Translations under genes and position numbers: made by a program
Notes under the pieces: model-generated
The model's database searches: none
The model's input: the letters and a program-made list of their open reading frames with translations, nothing else
Told to the model about the DNA's origin: nothing
Origin: Fusobacterium necrogenes
GTDB taxonomy: Bacteria > Fusobacteriota > Fusobacteriia > Fusobacteriales > Fusobacteriaceae
Direction: 5' to 3'
NCBI RefSeq assembly: GCF_900450765.1
Contig: NZ_UGGU01000003.1
Span: forward strand, 806,001-870,000
DNA length: 64,000 bases
Shown: piece after piece, positions 53,099 through 62,105 of the stretch
Layout of the letters: every line of letters starts with the position of its first letter
Position numbering within the stretch: the stretch's first letter is position 1

Positions 53099-53914
53099 CT
53101 ATATATTTTTCTTATTTTTTAGATATAAAATGGCTTCTAATACAGCTCCACCTATTGCCCTAGCTTTATCTGAAATAGTAAAACAATTAGCTTGTTCTTG
53201 CTCTCTTGGATCTATATCTGCAATTTTAAATTTTTCTGGTACTTCACATCCTTCTTTAATAACTCCTCTTAATACTCCATTTATAGTAGCTAATACATCT
53301 ACTCCATCAACAGTGGCAATAACTTGATTTTTCTCTACCATATCACCTATTTTACAATTATGTCTTACTATTCCAGAACAAGGACTATATATTACTCTTT
53401 CTTTTCCTATACCATTTATAATTCCTGGGATTCCAGTATTTTCTATAGATTTACCTTCAAAAATAAGCTTTCCTAAATTATGTCCTCTCATAGTTTCAAT
53501 TACAATGTCTACATCTTTTCCAGCAACAAATCCAGGTCCTAAAGCTATAGTGATAGGAGCCATTTCTTTAACTGTTCCACAATTTTTTTTTGCCAAAATT
53601 GCATCTATAACTGCAAAAGGTCTAAATTTCTCTATACTTTTTCCTTCTGGATCTATCAATACAGGTATTTTTTTTTCATTCCAACAGCTTTCTAATTCAT
53701 TAAATGATCGACAAAACTTTGCACTAATTCCTTCTATTTTTGTTTCATTATCGTAAATAGCTTCACTAAATGAAACTTTTCTTCTTATAGAGGTAGGTTT
53801 TTCTATTTCTAGTATTAATACTTTAAATCCTACTCTATATAATTTCTGAATACTACCTGTGGCTATATCTCCACCACCTCTTACTATAACTAATTTTTTG
53901 TCTATAACTGACAT
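53099..53914 (-). CDS. yqeB: YqeB-family selenium-dependent molybdenum hydroxylase system protein
   Basis: 271 residues. N-terminal block VIVRGGGDIATGSIQKLYRV, middle MAPITIALGPGFVAGKDVDI, ETMRGHNLGKLIFEG and the C-terminal EQEQANCFTISDKARAIGGA. This protein family co-occurs with selenium-dependent, non-selenocysteine molybdenum hydroxylases. Its neighbour XdhC strengthens the call. Confidence 0.87.
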   Translation of the reverse strand: MSVIDKKLVIVRGGGDIATGSIQKLYRVGFKVLILEIEKPTSIRRKVSFSEAIYDNETKIEGISAKFCRSFNELESCWNEKKIPVLIDPEGKSIEKFRPFAVIDAILAKKNCGTVKEMAPITIALGPGFVAGKDVDIVIETMRGHNLGKLIFEGKSIENTGIPGIINGIGKERVIYSPCSGIVRHNCKIGDMVEKNQVIATVDGVDVLATINGVLRGVIKEGCEVPEKFKIADIDPREQEQANCFTISDKARAIGGAVLEAILYLKNKKNI

Positions 53915-54052
53915 TTCATCAACCTCACTTTATCTATTTCCTATTTTTAGCATAATCTAGTTTATAAAATATGTCAACTTTATTTTTTATAGAAATATTT
54001 TATTAAATATGTTATATTAAGAAAGTAAGAAAATATTTAGAAAAGAGGTAAA

Positions 54053-55027
54053 ATGAAAGATAAATTAGGAAGAGTTATAGATTATCTGAGATTCTCTCTA
54101 ACAGATAGATGTAATCTCAGATGTAAATATTGTATGGGAGATAAAGATATAGTTTTTCTTCCTAAAGATGAGTTATTGTCAGTTGAAGAGATAGGAAGAG
54201 TAACAAGGATATTTTCAGATTTAGGAATAAAAAAAGTTCGTATCACTGGGGGAGAACCATTAGTTAGAAGAAATTTTAGAGATATTATTGAAACTATAAA
54301 TAATATTAAAACCATTGAAGAGATTAATATTACTACTAATGGAATTAGGTTAAGTGAGGAATTAGAGTTTTTAAAAGATAAAAAAATTCATAGTTTAAAT
54401 ATAAGCTTGGATACGTTGAAAAAAGATTTATTTAGAGAGATTACTGGTGGTGGAGATTTAGATAAGGTATTATTCTCTTTATATAGAGCTATAGAGCTAA
54501 AATTTAAAAGAATTAAACTCAATGTTGTCCTTGTTAGAGGAAAAAATGACAGTGAGATAATGGATTTTGTAAACTTGACAGAAAAGTATCCAATCGATAT
54601 TAGATTTATTGAGCTTATGCCAATAGGACTGGGAAAAGAGTATGTTCCAATCTCAAATGATGAGGTTAAAGATATTATTTTAAAGGAGAAAAAGTTAACT
54701 CCATTTAATGAAAGAATAGGTTCGGGACCTGCAACTTATTATAAAACAGAAAAAGGAATAGGGTGTGTAGGATTTATTACTCCTATATCACATAATTTTT
54801 GTGAAAAATGTAATAGGGTAAGAGTAACACCAGAGGGATTTTTAAAACTTTGTTTACATTGGAATGATGGTTTAAATTTAAAAGAGTTACTTAGAGCAGG
54901 GGTATCTGATGAAGTAATAAAAGAAAAAATACAATTAACTATAGATAGTAAACCAGATAGACATAAAATGGAAAAAAAAGATGATGAAAATTTTGATAAA
55001 AGATATATGAATGAAATTGGAGGATAA
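54053..55027 (+). CDS. moaA: GTP 3',8-cyclase (molybdenum cofactor step 1)
   Basis: 324 residues. Radical SAM motif CNLRCKYCM, RITGGEPLVRR, ITTNGI and the second Fe-S cluster Cys in CEKCNRVRVTPEGFLKLCL. It ends MNEIGG, the GG tail needed by MoaA. Start ATG follows AGAGGTAAA. The downstream MOSC gene starts one base after its stop, in an operon. Confidence 0.96.
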   Translation: MKDKLGRVIDYLRFSLTDRCNLRCKYCMGDKDIVFLPKDELLSVEEIGRVTRIFSDLGIKKVRITGGEPLVRRNFRDIIETINNIKTIEEINITTNGIRLSEELEFLKDKKIHSLNISLDTLKKDLFREITGGGDLDKVLFSLYRAIELKFKRIKLNVVLVRGKNDSEIMDFVNLTEKYPIDIRFIELMPIGLGKEYVPISNDEVKDIILKEKKLTPFNERIGSGPATYYKTEKGIGCVGFITPISHNFCEKCNRVRVTPEGFLKLCLHWNDGLNLKELLRAGVSDEVIKEKIQLTIDSKPDRHKMEKKDDENFDKRYMNEIGG

Positions 55028-55028
55028 G

Positions 55029-55460
55029 ATGGCAAAAATAGTAGCAATATGTATCAGTGAAAAGAAAGGAACTCAAAAGGTTAATGTACATGAGGGAGTT
55101 CTAATTGAAAATTTTGGTTTAGAAGGAGATGCTCATGCTGGAAACTGGCATAGACAAGTGAGTCTACTTTCTAAAGAAAAAGTTACAGATTTCGTTACAA
55201 AAGGTGGCAATGTAATAGATGGAGATTTTGGAGAAAATCTTATAGTAGAGGGAATGGATTGTGCAAAGCTTCCTGTTGGAACTAGATTAAAAATTAATGA
55301 TGATATTATATTAGAGGTAACTCAAATTGGTAAAGAGTGTCATTCACATTGTGCAATTTACCATGCTGTAGGAGATTGTATTATGCCTAGAGAGGGAATA
55401 TTTACCATTGTAATAAAAGGTGGAAAAGTAAAAGAGGGAGATACTATTGAGATAATTTAA
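55029..55460 (+). CDS. MOSC-domain protein
   Basis: 144 residues from the ATG at 55029, five bases after GGAGG that overlaps the moaA end. MOSC blocks: LEGDAHAGNWHRQVSLLS, GDFGENLIVEGMD, PVGTRLKI, and the conserved Cys in KECHSHCAIYHAVGDCIMPR. MOSC proteins carry molybdenum-bound sulfur or selenium. Operon with moaA supports a molybdopterin role. Confidence 0.92.
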   Translation: MAKIVAICISEKKGTQKVNVHEGVLIENFGLEGDAHAGNWHRQVSLLSKEKVTDFVTKGGNVIDGDFGENLIVEGMDCAKLPVGTRLKINDDIILEVTQIGKECHSHCAIYHAVGDCIMPREGIFTIVIKGGKVKEGDTIEII

Positions 55461-55482
55461 TTATTATCTCTTTTCTTTTTTT
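55449..55482 (+). terminator. Terminator after moaA-MOSC
   Basis: GAGATAAT-TTAATT-ATTATCTC followed by TTTTCTTTTTTT. The first arm includes the end of the MOSC gene. Confidence 0.9.
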
Positions 55483-55598
55483 ATAATATATGATATAATC
55501 ATCAAAGTGATTAAAAAGTAAAATATTTTAAATAATAAAAAAAATATATTAAACTAAAAGAATTGAACACAGTAATTCTGAGTAATGGAGGTATGAGA

Positions 55599-56735
55599 TT
55601 GAAAAAAGACATAAGTATTAAAAATGTTACTAAAAGCTATGATGGAGTTCAAGTATTGAAAAACATCAACTTGGATATAAAAGATGGAGAGATTTTTTCT
55701 ATTTTGGGACCTTCGGGGTGTGGTAAAACCACCTTGCTTAGAATGATAGCAGGATTTACAGAGCCAGATGGAGGAGCTATCTACTTAGGAGATGAGGATA
55801 TTACAAAACTTCCACCTAATAAGAGAAATGTAAATACAATATTTCAAAAATATGCACTGTTTCCACATCTAACTGTATATGAAAATGTAGCTTTTCCTTT
55901 GAGATTAAAGAAAATAGATAATGCCACTATAGATAGTGAAGTTAAAAAGTTTGTAAAATTAGTGGGACTTTCTGAACATATTAATAAGATGCCTAATCAA
56001 CTTTCTGGAGGACAACAACAAAGGGTATCTATAGCTAGAGCTTTGATTAATAAACCAGGACTTCTACTATTAGATGAGCCTCTTTCAGCACTAGATGCCA
56101 AGTTAAGACAAAATCTATTGATTGAATTGGACTTGATACATGAAGAAGTAGGAATTACATTTATATTTATAACACATGACCAGCAAGAAGCTCTATCAAT
56201 ATCAGATAGAATAGCTGTAATGAATAAAGGAGAGATTTTACAAGTAGGAACTCCAGCAGAGGTATATGAATCTCCAGCTGACTCTTTTGTTGCTGACTTT
56301 ATAGGAGAGAATAACTTCTTTGAAGGAACAGTTACAGAGATTATGGATAAAGAGTTTGCAAAACTTTATAATGAAAAATTAGGAAGTCTAGTTTTTGAAA
56401 TGGACAAACCTGTAAAAATTGGAGATAAAGTTAGGGTATCTATTAGACCAGAGAAGATTAAATTATCTAAAACTATGCCTAAGGCTGTAAATGAGAATGA
56501 AAAAATAAATGTTTTAAAAGTATATGTAAATGAATTAATTTATTCTGGATTCCAAAGTAAATACTTTGTTTTCTTAAATAATGATAAAGAGTTAACTTTT
56601 AAGGTATTTAAACAACATGCTGTGTATTTTGATGATAATGATGAGGGAGCTATCTGGTGGGACGAAGAAGCATATATAGCTTGGGATGCTGATGATGGTT
56701 TCTTAGTAGAGGTGATATCTGGTGAAGAAAAGTAA
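55599..56735 (+). CDS. potA: Spermidine/putrescine ABC transporter ATPase
   Basis: The likely start is the TTG at 55599, seven bases after GGAGG; an ATG at 55593 is too close to that site, and the longer frame from 55563 has none. About 378 residues. Walker A GPSGCGKTTLLRM, FQKYALFPHLTVYENV, signature QLSGGQQQRVSIARA, Walker B LLLDEPLSALDAK, switch FITHDQ. C-terminal TOBE domain (about 240-370) is PotA-like. Overlaps potB by 14 bases. Confidence 0.93.
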   Translation: MKKDISIKNVTKSYDGVQVLKNINLDIKDGEIFSILGPSGCGKTTLLRMIAGFTEPDGGAIYLGDEDITKLPPNKRNVNTIFQKYALFPHLTVYENVAFPLRLKKIDNATIDSEVKKFVKLVGLSEHINKMPNQLSGGQQQRVSIARALINKPGLLLLDEPLSALDAKLRQNLLIELDLIHEEVGITFIFITHDQQEALSISDRIAVMNKGEILQVGTPAEVYESPADSFVADFIGENNFFEGTVTEIMDKEFAKLYNEKLGSLVFEMDKPVKIGDKVRVSIRPEKIKLSKTMPKAVNENEKINVLKVYVNELIYSGFQSKYFVFLNNDKELTFKVFKQHAVYFDDNDEGAIWWDEEAYIAWDADDGFLVEVISGEEK

Positions 56736-57579
56736 ACTTGGTACATACTACACTCTTCCAATAGCACTTTGGTTGATAGTTTTCTTTGCTATTCCAATGG
56801 CTATTGTGTTAGCATACGCCTTTTTAAAAAAGGGAACTTATGGTGGAGTAGAGATGGAGCTTTCACTAGCTAGTTTCTACATATTTACAGACAAAGTTTT
56901 TTTGACAACCCTATTTAAAACAGTTTATATATCTATTATGGTAACTATATTTACAGTACTATTATCAATACCTACTGCTTATTATATGGCTAGGTCTAAA
57001 TATAAAAAAGAATTATTATTTTTAGTAATTATTCCTTTTTGGACAAATTTTTTAATTAGAATCTATGCTTGGATAGCTGTATTGGGAAATAATGGATTTT
57101 TAAATAATATATTATTGAAATTAGGAATAATAGATACTCCATTACAACTATTGTACAATACAGGAGCTGTTATACTTATCTCTGTATATACTAGTTTACC
57201 ATTTGCTATACTTCCTCTATATGCTGTAATAGAGAAGTTTGATTTCTCTCTTATAGAGGCAGCTAGAGATCTAGGGGCTACTAATAGAGAAGCTTTTTTC
57301 AAAATTTTTATTCCTAATATAAAGCCAGGAATTATAACTGCTGTACTATTTACATTTATTCCAGCTCTAGGTTCATATGCTGTACCGAAGTTAGTAGGAG
57401 GAACACAGGCTACAATGCTAGGAAATATAATTGCTCAACATCTTACAGTTACTAGAAACTGGCCTCTAGCTTCTACAATCTCAGCAGCTCTTATAATAGT
57501 GACTTCAATAGCTATACTATTATTTATGAAGCTTAGCAATAAAGAAACAAAACTAGAGGTGGTGGCTGAAGATGAATAA
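56722..57579 (+). CDS. potB: Spermidine/putrescine ABC transporter permease
   Basis: 285 residues, six spans, with the PotB block PFWTNFLIRIYAWIAVLGN and the EAA loop EAARDLGATNREAFFKIFIP, then TFIPALGSYAVPKLVGG. Overlaps potC by eight bases. Confidence 0.93.
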   Translation: MKKSKLGTYYTLPIALWLIVFFAIPMAIVLAYAFLKKGTYGGVEMELSLASFYIFTDKVFLTTLFKTVYISIMVTIFTVLLSIPTAYYMARSKYKKELLFLVIIPFWTNFLIRIYAWIAVLGNNGFLNNILLKLGIIDTPLQLLYNTGAVILISVYTSLPFAILPLYAVIEKFDFSLIEAARDLGATNREAFFKIFIPNIKPGIITAVLFTFIPALGSYAVPKLVGGTQATMLGNIIAQHLTVTRNWPLASTISAALIIVTSIAILLFMKLSNKETKLEVVAEDE

Positions 57580-58345
57580 GAGAAGAACTTCATTATTCTT
57601 TTTTATACTTTCAATGTTATTTTTCTATATTCCCTTAGTTATATTGATAGTATATTCATTTAATGATGGAAAATCTATGGTATGGAAAGGATTTTCATTA
57701 AAATGGTATAGAGAGTTATTTATGTATTCAGATAATATTTGGAAAGCTTTTAGATATAGTGTAGGGATAGCTATTGTATCTGGGCTTACTTCTACAATTA
57801 TTGGAACTCTTGGAGCTATTGGACTTCAATGGTATGACTTTAAAGGAAAAAAATATTTACAAACACTTACTTATGTTCCTTTAGTTATTCCAGAGATAAT
57901 TTTAGGGGTTTCTCTTCTTATTTTATTTGCTACAATAAAGTTTGAATTAGGACTTACTACTATATTTATAGCTCATACGACATTTAATATTCCTTTTGTA
58001 CTATTTATAATACTATCTAGATTAGAGGAGTTCGATTATTCTATAGTAGAGGCTGCTTATGACCTTGGGGCAACAGAGTGGCAAGCACTTACAAAGGTAA
58101 TTATTCCTGCTATACTTCCGGGGATAATATCCGGATTTTTAATAGCTGTAACTCTATCTTTTGATGATTTTGTTACTACATTCTTTGTGGCAGGACCAGG
58201 TTCATCAACACTTCCACTTAGAATCTATTCTATGATAAGATTAGGAGTTTCTCCTGTTATCAATGCACTATCAGTTTTACTAATTGGTATATCTATAATT
58301 TTAACTCTATCTACTAAGAGTTTACAAAAATATTTAATTAAATAA
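57572..58345 (+). CDS. potC: Spermidine/putrescine ABC transporter permease
   Basis: 257 residues, six spans. Blocks YIPLVILIVYSFNDGKSM, EAAYDLGATEWQALTKVIIP (EAA loop) and LSFDDFVTTFFVAGPGSSTL are typical PotC. No polyamine-binding protein (PotD) follows; the next gene is a cyclophilin with its own promoter. Confidence 0.93.
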   Translation: MNKRRTSLFFFILSMLFFYIPLVILIVYSFNDGKSMVWKGFSLKWYRELFMYSDNIWKAFRYSVGIAIVSGLTSTIIGTLGAIGLQWYDFKGKKYLQTLTYVPLVIPEIILGVSLLILFATIKFELGLTTIFIAHTTFNIPFVLFIILSRLEEFDYSIVEAAYDLGATEWQALTKVIIPAILPGIISGFLIAVTLSFDDFVTTFFVAGPGSSTLPLRIYSMIRLGVSPVINALSVLLIGISIILTLSTKSLQKYLIK

Positions 58346-58348
58346 CTC

Positions 58349-58377
58349 TTGGAAAATAACAAAAAGTATAGTATAAT
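58349..58377 (+). promoter_or_regulatory. Promoter of the cyclophilin gene
   Basis: TTGGAA at 58349-58354, 17-nt spacer, TATAAT at 58372-58377. Confidence 0.65.
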
Positions 58378-58411
58378 CTACTTAGAAATTGACTTTTGGA
58401 GGATTTAAGCA

Positions 58412-59221
58412 ATGAAGAGAATATTAAAATTTTTATTGACATTTATACTTATCTTTACAGCTTATTCTTGTACTAGTTTAAAAGATATTGCTAGAAAACA
58501 AGAAGCTGCTAAATATAATGACATTAGAGCAACTTTTATTACAACTCAAGGAGATATTACTTTTTATCTTTATCCAGAAGCTGCTCCTATAACAGTAGCA
58601 AACTTTATAAACCTTGCTCAAAAAGGTTATTATAATAATACTAAAATACATAGAGCTGTTGAAAATTTTGTAGTTCAAGGTGGAGACCCTACTGGTACTG
58701 GTACTGGTGGTCCTGGATACTCTATTCCAGATGAGTATGTAGATTGGTTGGACTTCTTCCAACAAGGTATGTTGGCTATGGCTAATGCTGGTCCTGATAC
58801 TGGTGGTTCTCAATACTTTATGACTTTGTATCCTGCTGAATGGCTAAATGGTAAACATACAATATTTGGTGAATATGTAAGTGATATAGACTTTGAAAGA
58901 ATAAAAAAATTAGAAGTTGGAGATGTTATAAAAGAAATTAAATTTACTGGTGATATAGATTTTTTCTTATCATTACATAAAGATCAAATAGATGAATGGA
59001 ATCAAATTTTAAACACTACTTACCCTGGATTAAAAAATTATCCTGTAAAACCAATAGAGGAATATCAAGGTGAAGCTCTTGCTTATAAAGAAGAGTTAAC
59101 TAGAATATATACTAGACAAGAAGAAAAAAAAGAAGAAAGAGAATGGCCTATCCCTAGATTTATCAGAGCAGTTGAAAGAAAAATTAAAGGAGAGGACTCT
59201 ACATCTTCTTATGAATTTTAA
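58412..59221 (+). CDS. Cyclophilin-type peptidyl-prolyl isomerase lipoprotein
   Basis: 269 residues. Lipoprotein signal MKRILKFLLTFILIFTAYSC. The catalytic domain (about 40-175) has PITVANFINLAQKGYYNN, KIHRAVENFVVQGGDPTGTG, GMLAMANAG, DTGGSQYFMTL and LNGKHTIFGEY. A helical C-terminal extension of about 90 residues (DQIDEWNQILNTTYPGLKNY and onwards) is not part of the usual fold. It probably folds envelope proteins. Confidence 0.92.
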   Translation: MKRILKFLLTFILIFTAYSCTSLKDIARKQEAAKYNDIRATFITTQGDITFYLYPEAAPITVANFINLAQKGYYNNTKIHRAVENFVVQGGDPTGTGTGGPGYSIPDEYVDWLDFFQQGMLAMANAGPDTGGSQYFMTLYPAEWLNGKHTIFGEYVSDIDFERIKKLEVGDVIKEIKFTGDIDFFLSLHKDQIDEWNQILNTTYPGLKNYPVKPIEEYQGEALAYKEELTRIYTRQEEKKEEREWPIPRFIRAVERKIKGEDSTSSYEF

Positions 59222-59229
59222 TTATTAAA

Positions 59230-59288
59230 TACCATAAAGTTTAAGAGTAATTTTATTTAAAATAAAGGGTTATTCTTGAGCTTTATGT
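59230..59288 (+). terminator. Hairpin after the cyclophilin gene
   Basis: CATAAAGTTTAAGAGTAA can pair, with a few G-U pairs, with TTATTCTTGAGCTTTATG. The following T-rich run is short, so termination may be partial. Confidence 0.45.
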
Positions 59289-59316
59289 ATTCTATAAAAT
59301 AAAAAAGGAACCTAAA

Positions 59317-60021
59317 ATGGGAATAAGATATAATAAAATTAAAAATAAACATCCTAGAGAAATAGTTTTACTAAAAAGCTTCCCATGTAAATATAGAAAA
59401 TGCAATTTTTGTAATTACATTGAAGATAACTCTTTAGATGAAAATGAAATAGATAGAGTCAACCTCAAAACACTAAAAAAAATAACTGGAGAATTTGGTG
59501 TTTTAGAAGTAATTAATTCTGGTTCTGTATTTGAACTAACATCGAAAACTCTAACTGAAATAAGAAAAATAGTAGTAGAAAAAAAAATTAAAGTTTTATA
59601 TTTTGAAATCTACTATGGATATATAAAAAGGCTCAATGAAATAAGAGAATATTTTAAAGAAACAGAAGTTAGATTTAGAATGGGATTAGAAACTTTCAAT
59701 AATGAATATAGAATAAAAAAATATAATAAAAATTTTTCTTTAAACGAAAAACAACTTTCAGAAATTGCAAAAGAAATTTATTCTGTATGTCTATTAATTT
59801 GTACTCAAGGGCAAACTGAAGAAATGATAAAAACAGATATTGAATTAGGTTTAAAATATTTTAAATCTATAACAATCAACATTTTTGTAGATAATGGAAC
59901 AATTATTAAAAGGGATACTCAACTAGTTAAATGGTTTATTAAAAATTATTCTTTTTTAACTACTAATGATAGAGTTGAACTCTTAATTGATAATAAAGAT
60001 TTAGGTGTATTTGAACAATAA
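59317..60021 (+). CDS. Radical SAM-like protein with a CX4CX2C cluster motif
   Basis: 234 residues. The N-terminal part has FPCKYRKCNFCNY: cysteines spaced C-x4-C-x2-C, as in the Elp3/YhcC-like branch, where spacing is longer than the standard x3. A GSVFELTSKTL strand and MGLETFNNEYRIKKYNKNF, resembling the MGxET-type motif of that branch, follow. About 100 residues shorter than most relatives. Substrate unknown. Its start is preceded by AAGGAACC, a weak site. Confidence 0.7.
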   Translation: MGIRYNKIKNKHPREIVLLKSFPCKYRKCNFCNYIEDNSLDENEIDRVNLKTLKKITGEFGVLEVINSGSVFELTSKTLTEIRKIVVEKKIKVLYFEIYYGYIKRLNEIREYFKETEVRFRMGLETFNNEYRIKKYNKNFSLNEKQLSEIAKEIYSVCLLICTQGQTEEMIKTDIELGLKYFKSITINIFVDNGTIIKRDTQLVKWFIKNYSFLTTNDRVELLIDNKDLGVFEQ

Positions 60022-60059
60022 TTGAATTTTTAATTTAAATGTGTTATAATAATTGAAAA

Positions 60060-60135
60060 GCTCTAGTAGCTCACTAGGCAGAGCACTTGCATGGTAAGCA
60101 AGAGGTAGGTGGTTCAAATCCACTCTAGAGCACCA
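60060..60135 (+). tRNA. tRNA-Thr (anticodon GGT)
   Basis: Acceptor GCTCTAG/CTAGAGC, D-arm GCTC...GAGC, anticodon stem CTTGC/GCAAG with loop ATGGTAA, T-arm GGTGG TTCAAAT CCACT, encoded CCA. An IS remnant starts about 40 bases downstream. Confidence 0.95.
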
Positions 60136-60177
60136 GTTTTTAAAATTTTTATAGATAACTAGATATATTTTATAAAA

Positions 60178-61505
60178 TGAAGGGGCTGTTGCAAATTTAA
60201 ATAGCCAAAACTTTGAAATTAACTGAAGAGCTTTTTTTCTATTTAATTTTTTTCTTTTTATATTAAAAAAGGTATATAGTATTAAAAATTTTTTCAAATT
60301 TCTAATACTATATACCTATATTAACCTAACTAAATAATAACATGTCTTTTACTTTAATTCAACCTAAAATTTTTAATCTTTTACAATATCAAAATTTTTG
60401 ATGATGACCCTTCATGAAAACTTAATACCATTTTCTAGGATATAGATTTCATCAAACTTTTGTAAGTATTTTCTTACAAAACTTGTTAGAATATTTGCTA
60501 TCATTCTTTATGCTTATTCTAGAACTATTTATTCTACTCACGATATTGAAATACTTGTCTGGAAAATATTAAGTTTAGATTTCTTAATCTTCTTGATCAT
60601 TCTACTATTCCTAGATTTTTAAACAAAATTGGACATTTATTCCCTGATTTATTTGAACAATTTATGAAAAAATTTTTTAACTAGAAGATATCTCTACATG
60701 AAAATGAACAATTAAAACCAGGATATAATCTGCAAATTAAAGTTATAATTGAATATATTTGTGCTTATGATATTTTTCAAATCCTTCAAATTCAAAAACT
60801 CTAATTCTTTTTTTTGGAAAAATCAAATTACTAGATTTAAATACTAAAAATGTAGTAGCTGATTATGAATATTTAGAAAAGTAGGGATATAATTCAATAT
60901 AAAACCGATATATTTCGAAAAATTAAAAACTAAAAAATTAAATAAAGTTAAAAATTTAATATATGACTATGAAGAAAACAAACTTTTTAAAAAAGATGGT
61001 TTAGAATTAAAATTTCTTTATTCGAGCAAAAATAGGAAAAACAATATTTTTTAATCCAGAAATACAAAAGACAATAGGTTACAATACAAGATTTAGAATA
61101 TTATCTAAAAAATCTTAAAAAAATATATTAAGCACCTACAGAAAGTATCTAAGAATAAATAGAAGTATTCAAGTAGAAGAAGCTTTTGTAGTTTTAAAAA
61201 AATATAAAATTAAGAAAATTAAAAGTTCGAAGGGAAATAGTGTATTAAGAGAAATTTGTTTATTTTGTCTAGAATATAATTTAAATCGCTTGATACAAAG
61301 AGGAAAACTAATAAAAAAGTAAGAACACTTTATCCCTTAAAAACAGCATAAAAAATAAAAAAGAGGGATGTTTTTTGTGTTACCTAAAAATAAATAAGAA
61401 ATGAAAAATTTAAAGAAATCAATAAAATGATTTCTATTTTTTATACCAAAATAAAAATGTTGCAAACTAATGATTAAAAATCATTAATTTGCAACAGCTC
61501 CTTCA
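60178..61505 (+). mobile_element. Decayed IS1182-type insertion sequence
   Basis: The ends carry a 20-bp inverted repeat with one difference: TGAAGGGGCTGTTGCAAATT at 60178 and TGAAGGAGCTGTTGCAAATT as the complement of 61486-61505. Between them are frameshifted transposase fragments on the plus strand, such as HENEQLKPGYNLQIKV (about 60702-60750), GYNTRFRILSKKS (about 61078) and QVEEAFVVLKKYKIKKIKSS with CLFCLEYNLNRLIQRGKL to a stop near 61321. These resemble the middle and C-terminal parts of IS1182 transposases. No intact frame is left, so the element cannot move by itself. Confidence 0.75.
61459..61494. terminator. Hairpin at the IS right end
   Basis: TTGCAAACTAATGATT and AATCATTAATTTGCAA pair with one mismatch around a short A loop. 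It can terminate the TetR gene transcript and overlaps the inverted repeat. Confidence 0.5.
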
Positions 61506-61507
61506 CT

Positions 61508-62080
61508 TTATTTTGTATAATCTTCTAATCTTTTATAGACCATAGTAGCCGCTACTTCCATTAATCTTTCTTTTATAACATCATCAGTTATATTTTCATA
61601 ATAATTCGTAGCTATAAGAGTAGCAAATCCATGTGCATACATCCAACAATCTAAATAGAGATTTGTTTTAAATTCCTCATCTAAATTATCAAATCTATTA
61701 TCCTTAGACATCTCTTCTTTTATTAAATCTCTAAACTCTCTAATTACTTCATTTCTCTTTCCTAAACTTTCTCTTAAAAATATAGCTTGAAAAAGCTCCT
61801 TCTGCTCTCTAGCAAAAATACATATTCCCATTCCTATATTCAAAAATATAAAATTTGTTCTCTCCTCCTTCACATATTCAAGAAAAAGTTTTTTAGCTTC
61901 ATCTAATAATTCATGTTTTAGATTATCTATGGAATCATAAAAACTATATATAGGTGCAGGAGATGCCCCTAATGATTTTGCAAGGTTTCTAGCACTAATT
62001 CCATCTATCCCCTCAACTTTAAATACTTCAAAGGCAGTCTTATATACTTGTTCCTTCGTAAATATTGGTTTTTTTGGCAT
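61508..62080 (-). CDS. TetR/AcrR-family regulator
   Basis: 190 residues. Helix-turn-helix at residues 8-50: KEQVYKTAFEVFKVEGIDGI, SARNLAKSLGASPAPIYSFY. The C-terminal ligand domain ends KERLMEVAATMVYKRLED. It lies 26 bases after the FadL-type gene on the same strand, so it may control that porin in response to a fatty or aromatic compound. AGGAGG precedes the start. Confidence 0.87.
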   Translation of the reverse strand: MPKKPIFTKEQVYKTAFEVFKVEGIDGISARNLAKSLGASPAPIYSFYDSIDNLKHELLDEAKKLFLEYVKEERTNFIFLNIGMGICIFAREQKELFQAIFLRESLGKRNEVIREFRDLIKEEMSKDNRFDNLDEEFKTNLYLDCWMYAHGFATLIATNYYENITDDVIKERLMEVAATMVYKRLEDYTK

Positions 62081-62105
62081 ATGCTTTCCTCCTTAACAAA
62101 TTCTA

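Noticed and set aside
60001-60297. 98-residue minus-strand ORF with WCSRVDLNHLPLAYHASALP
   Set aside because: It is the reverse complement of tRNA-Thr and its surroundings; this peptide is a well-known artefact of tRNA antisense frames.
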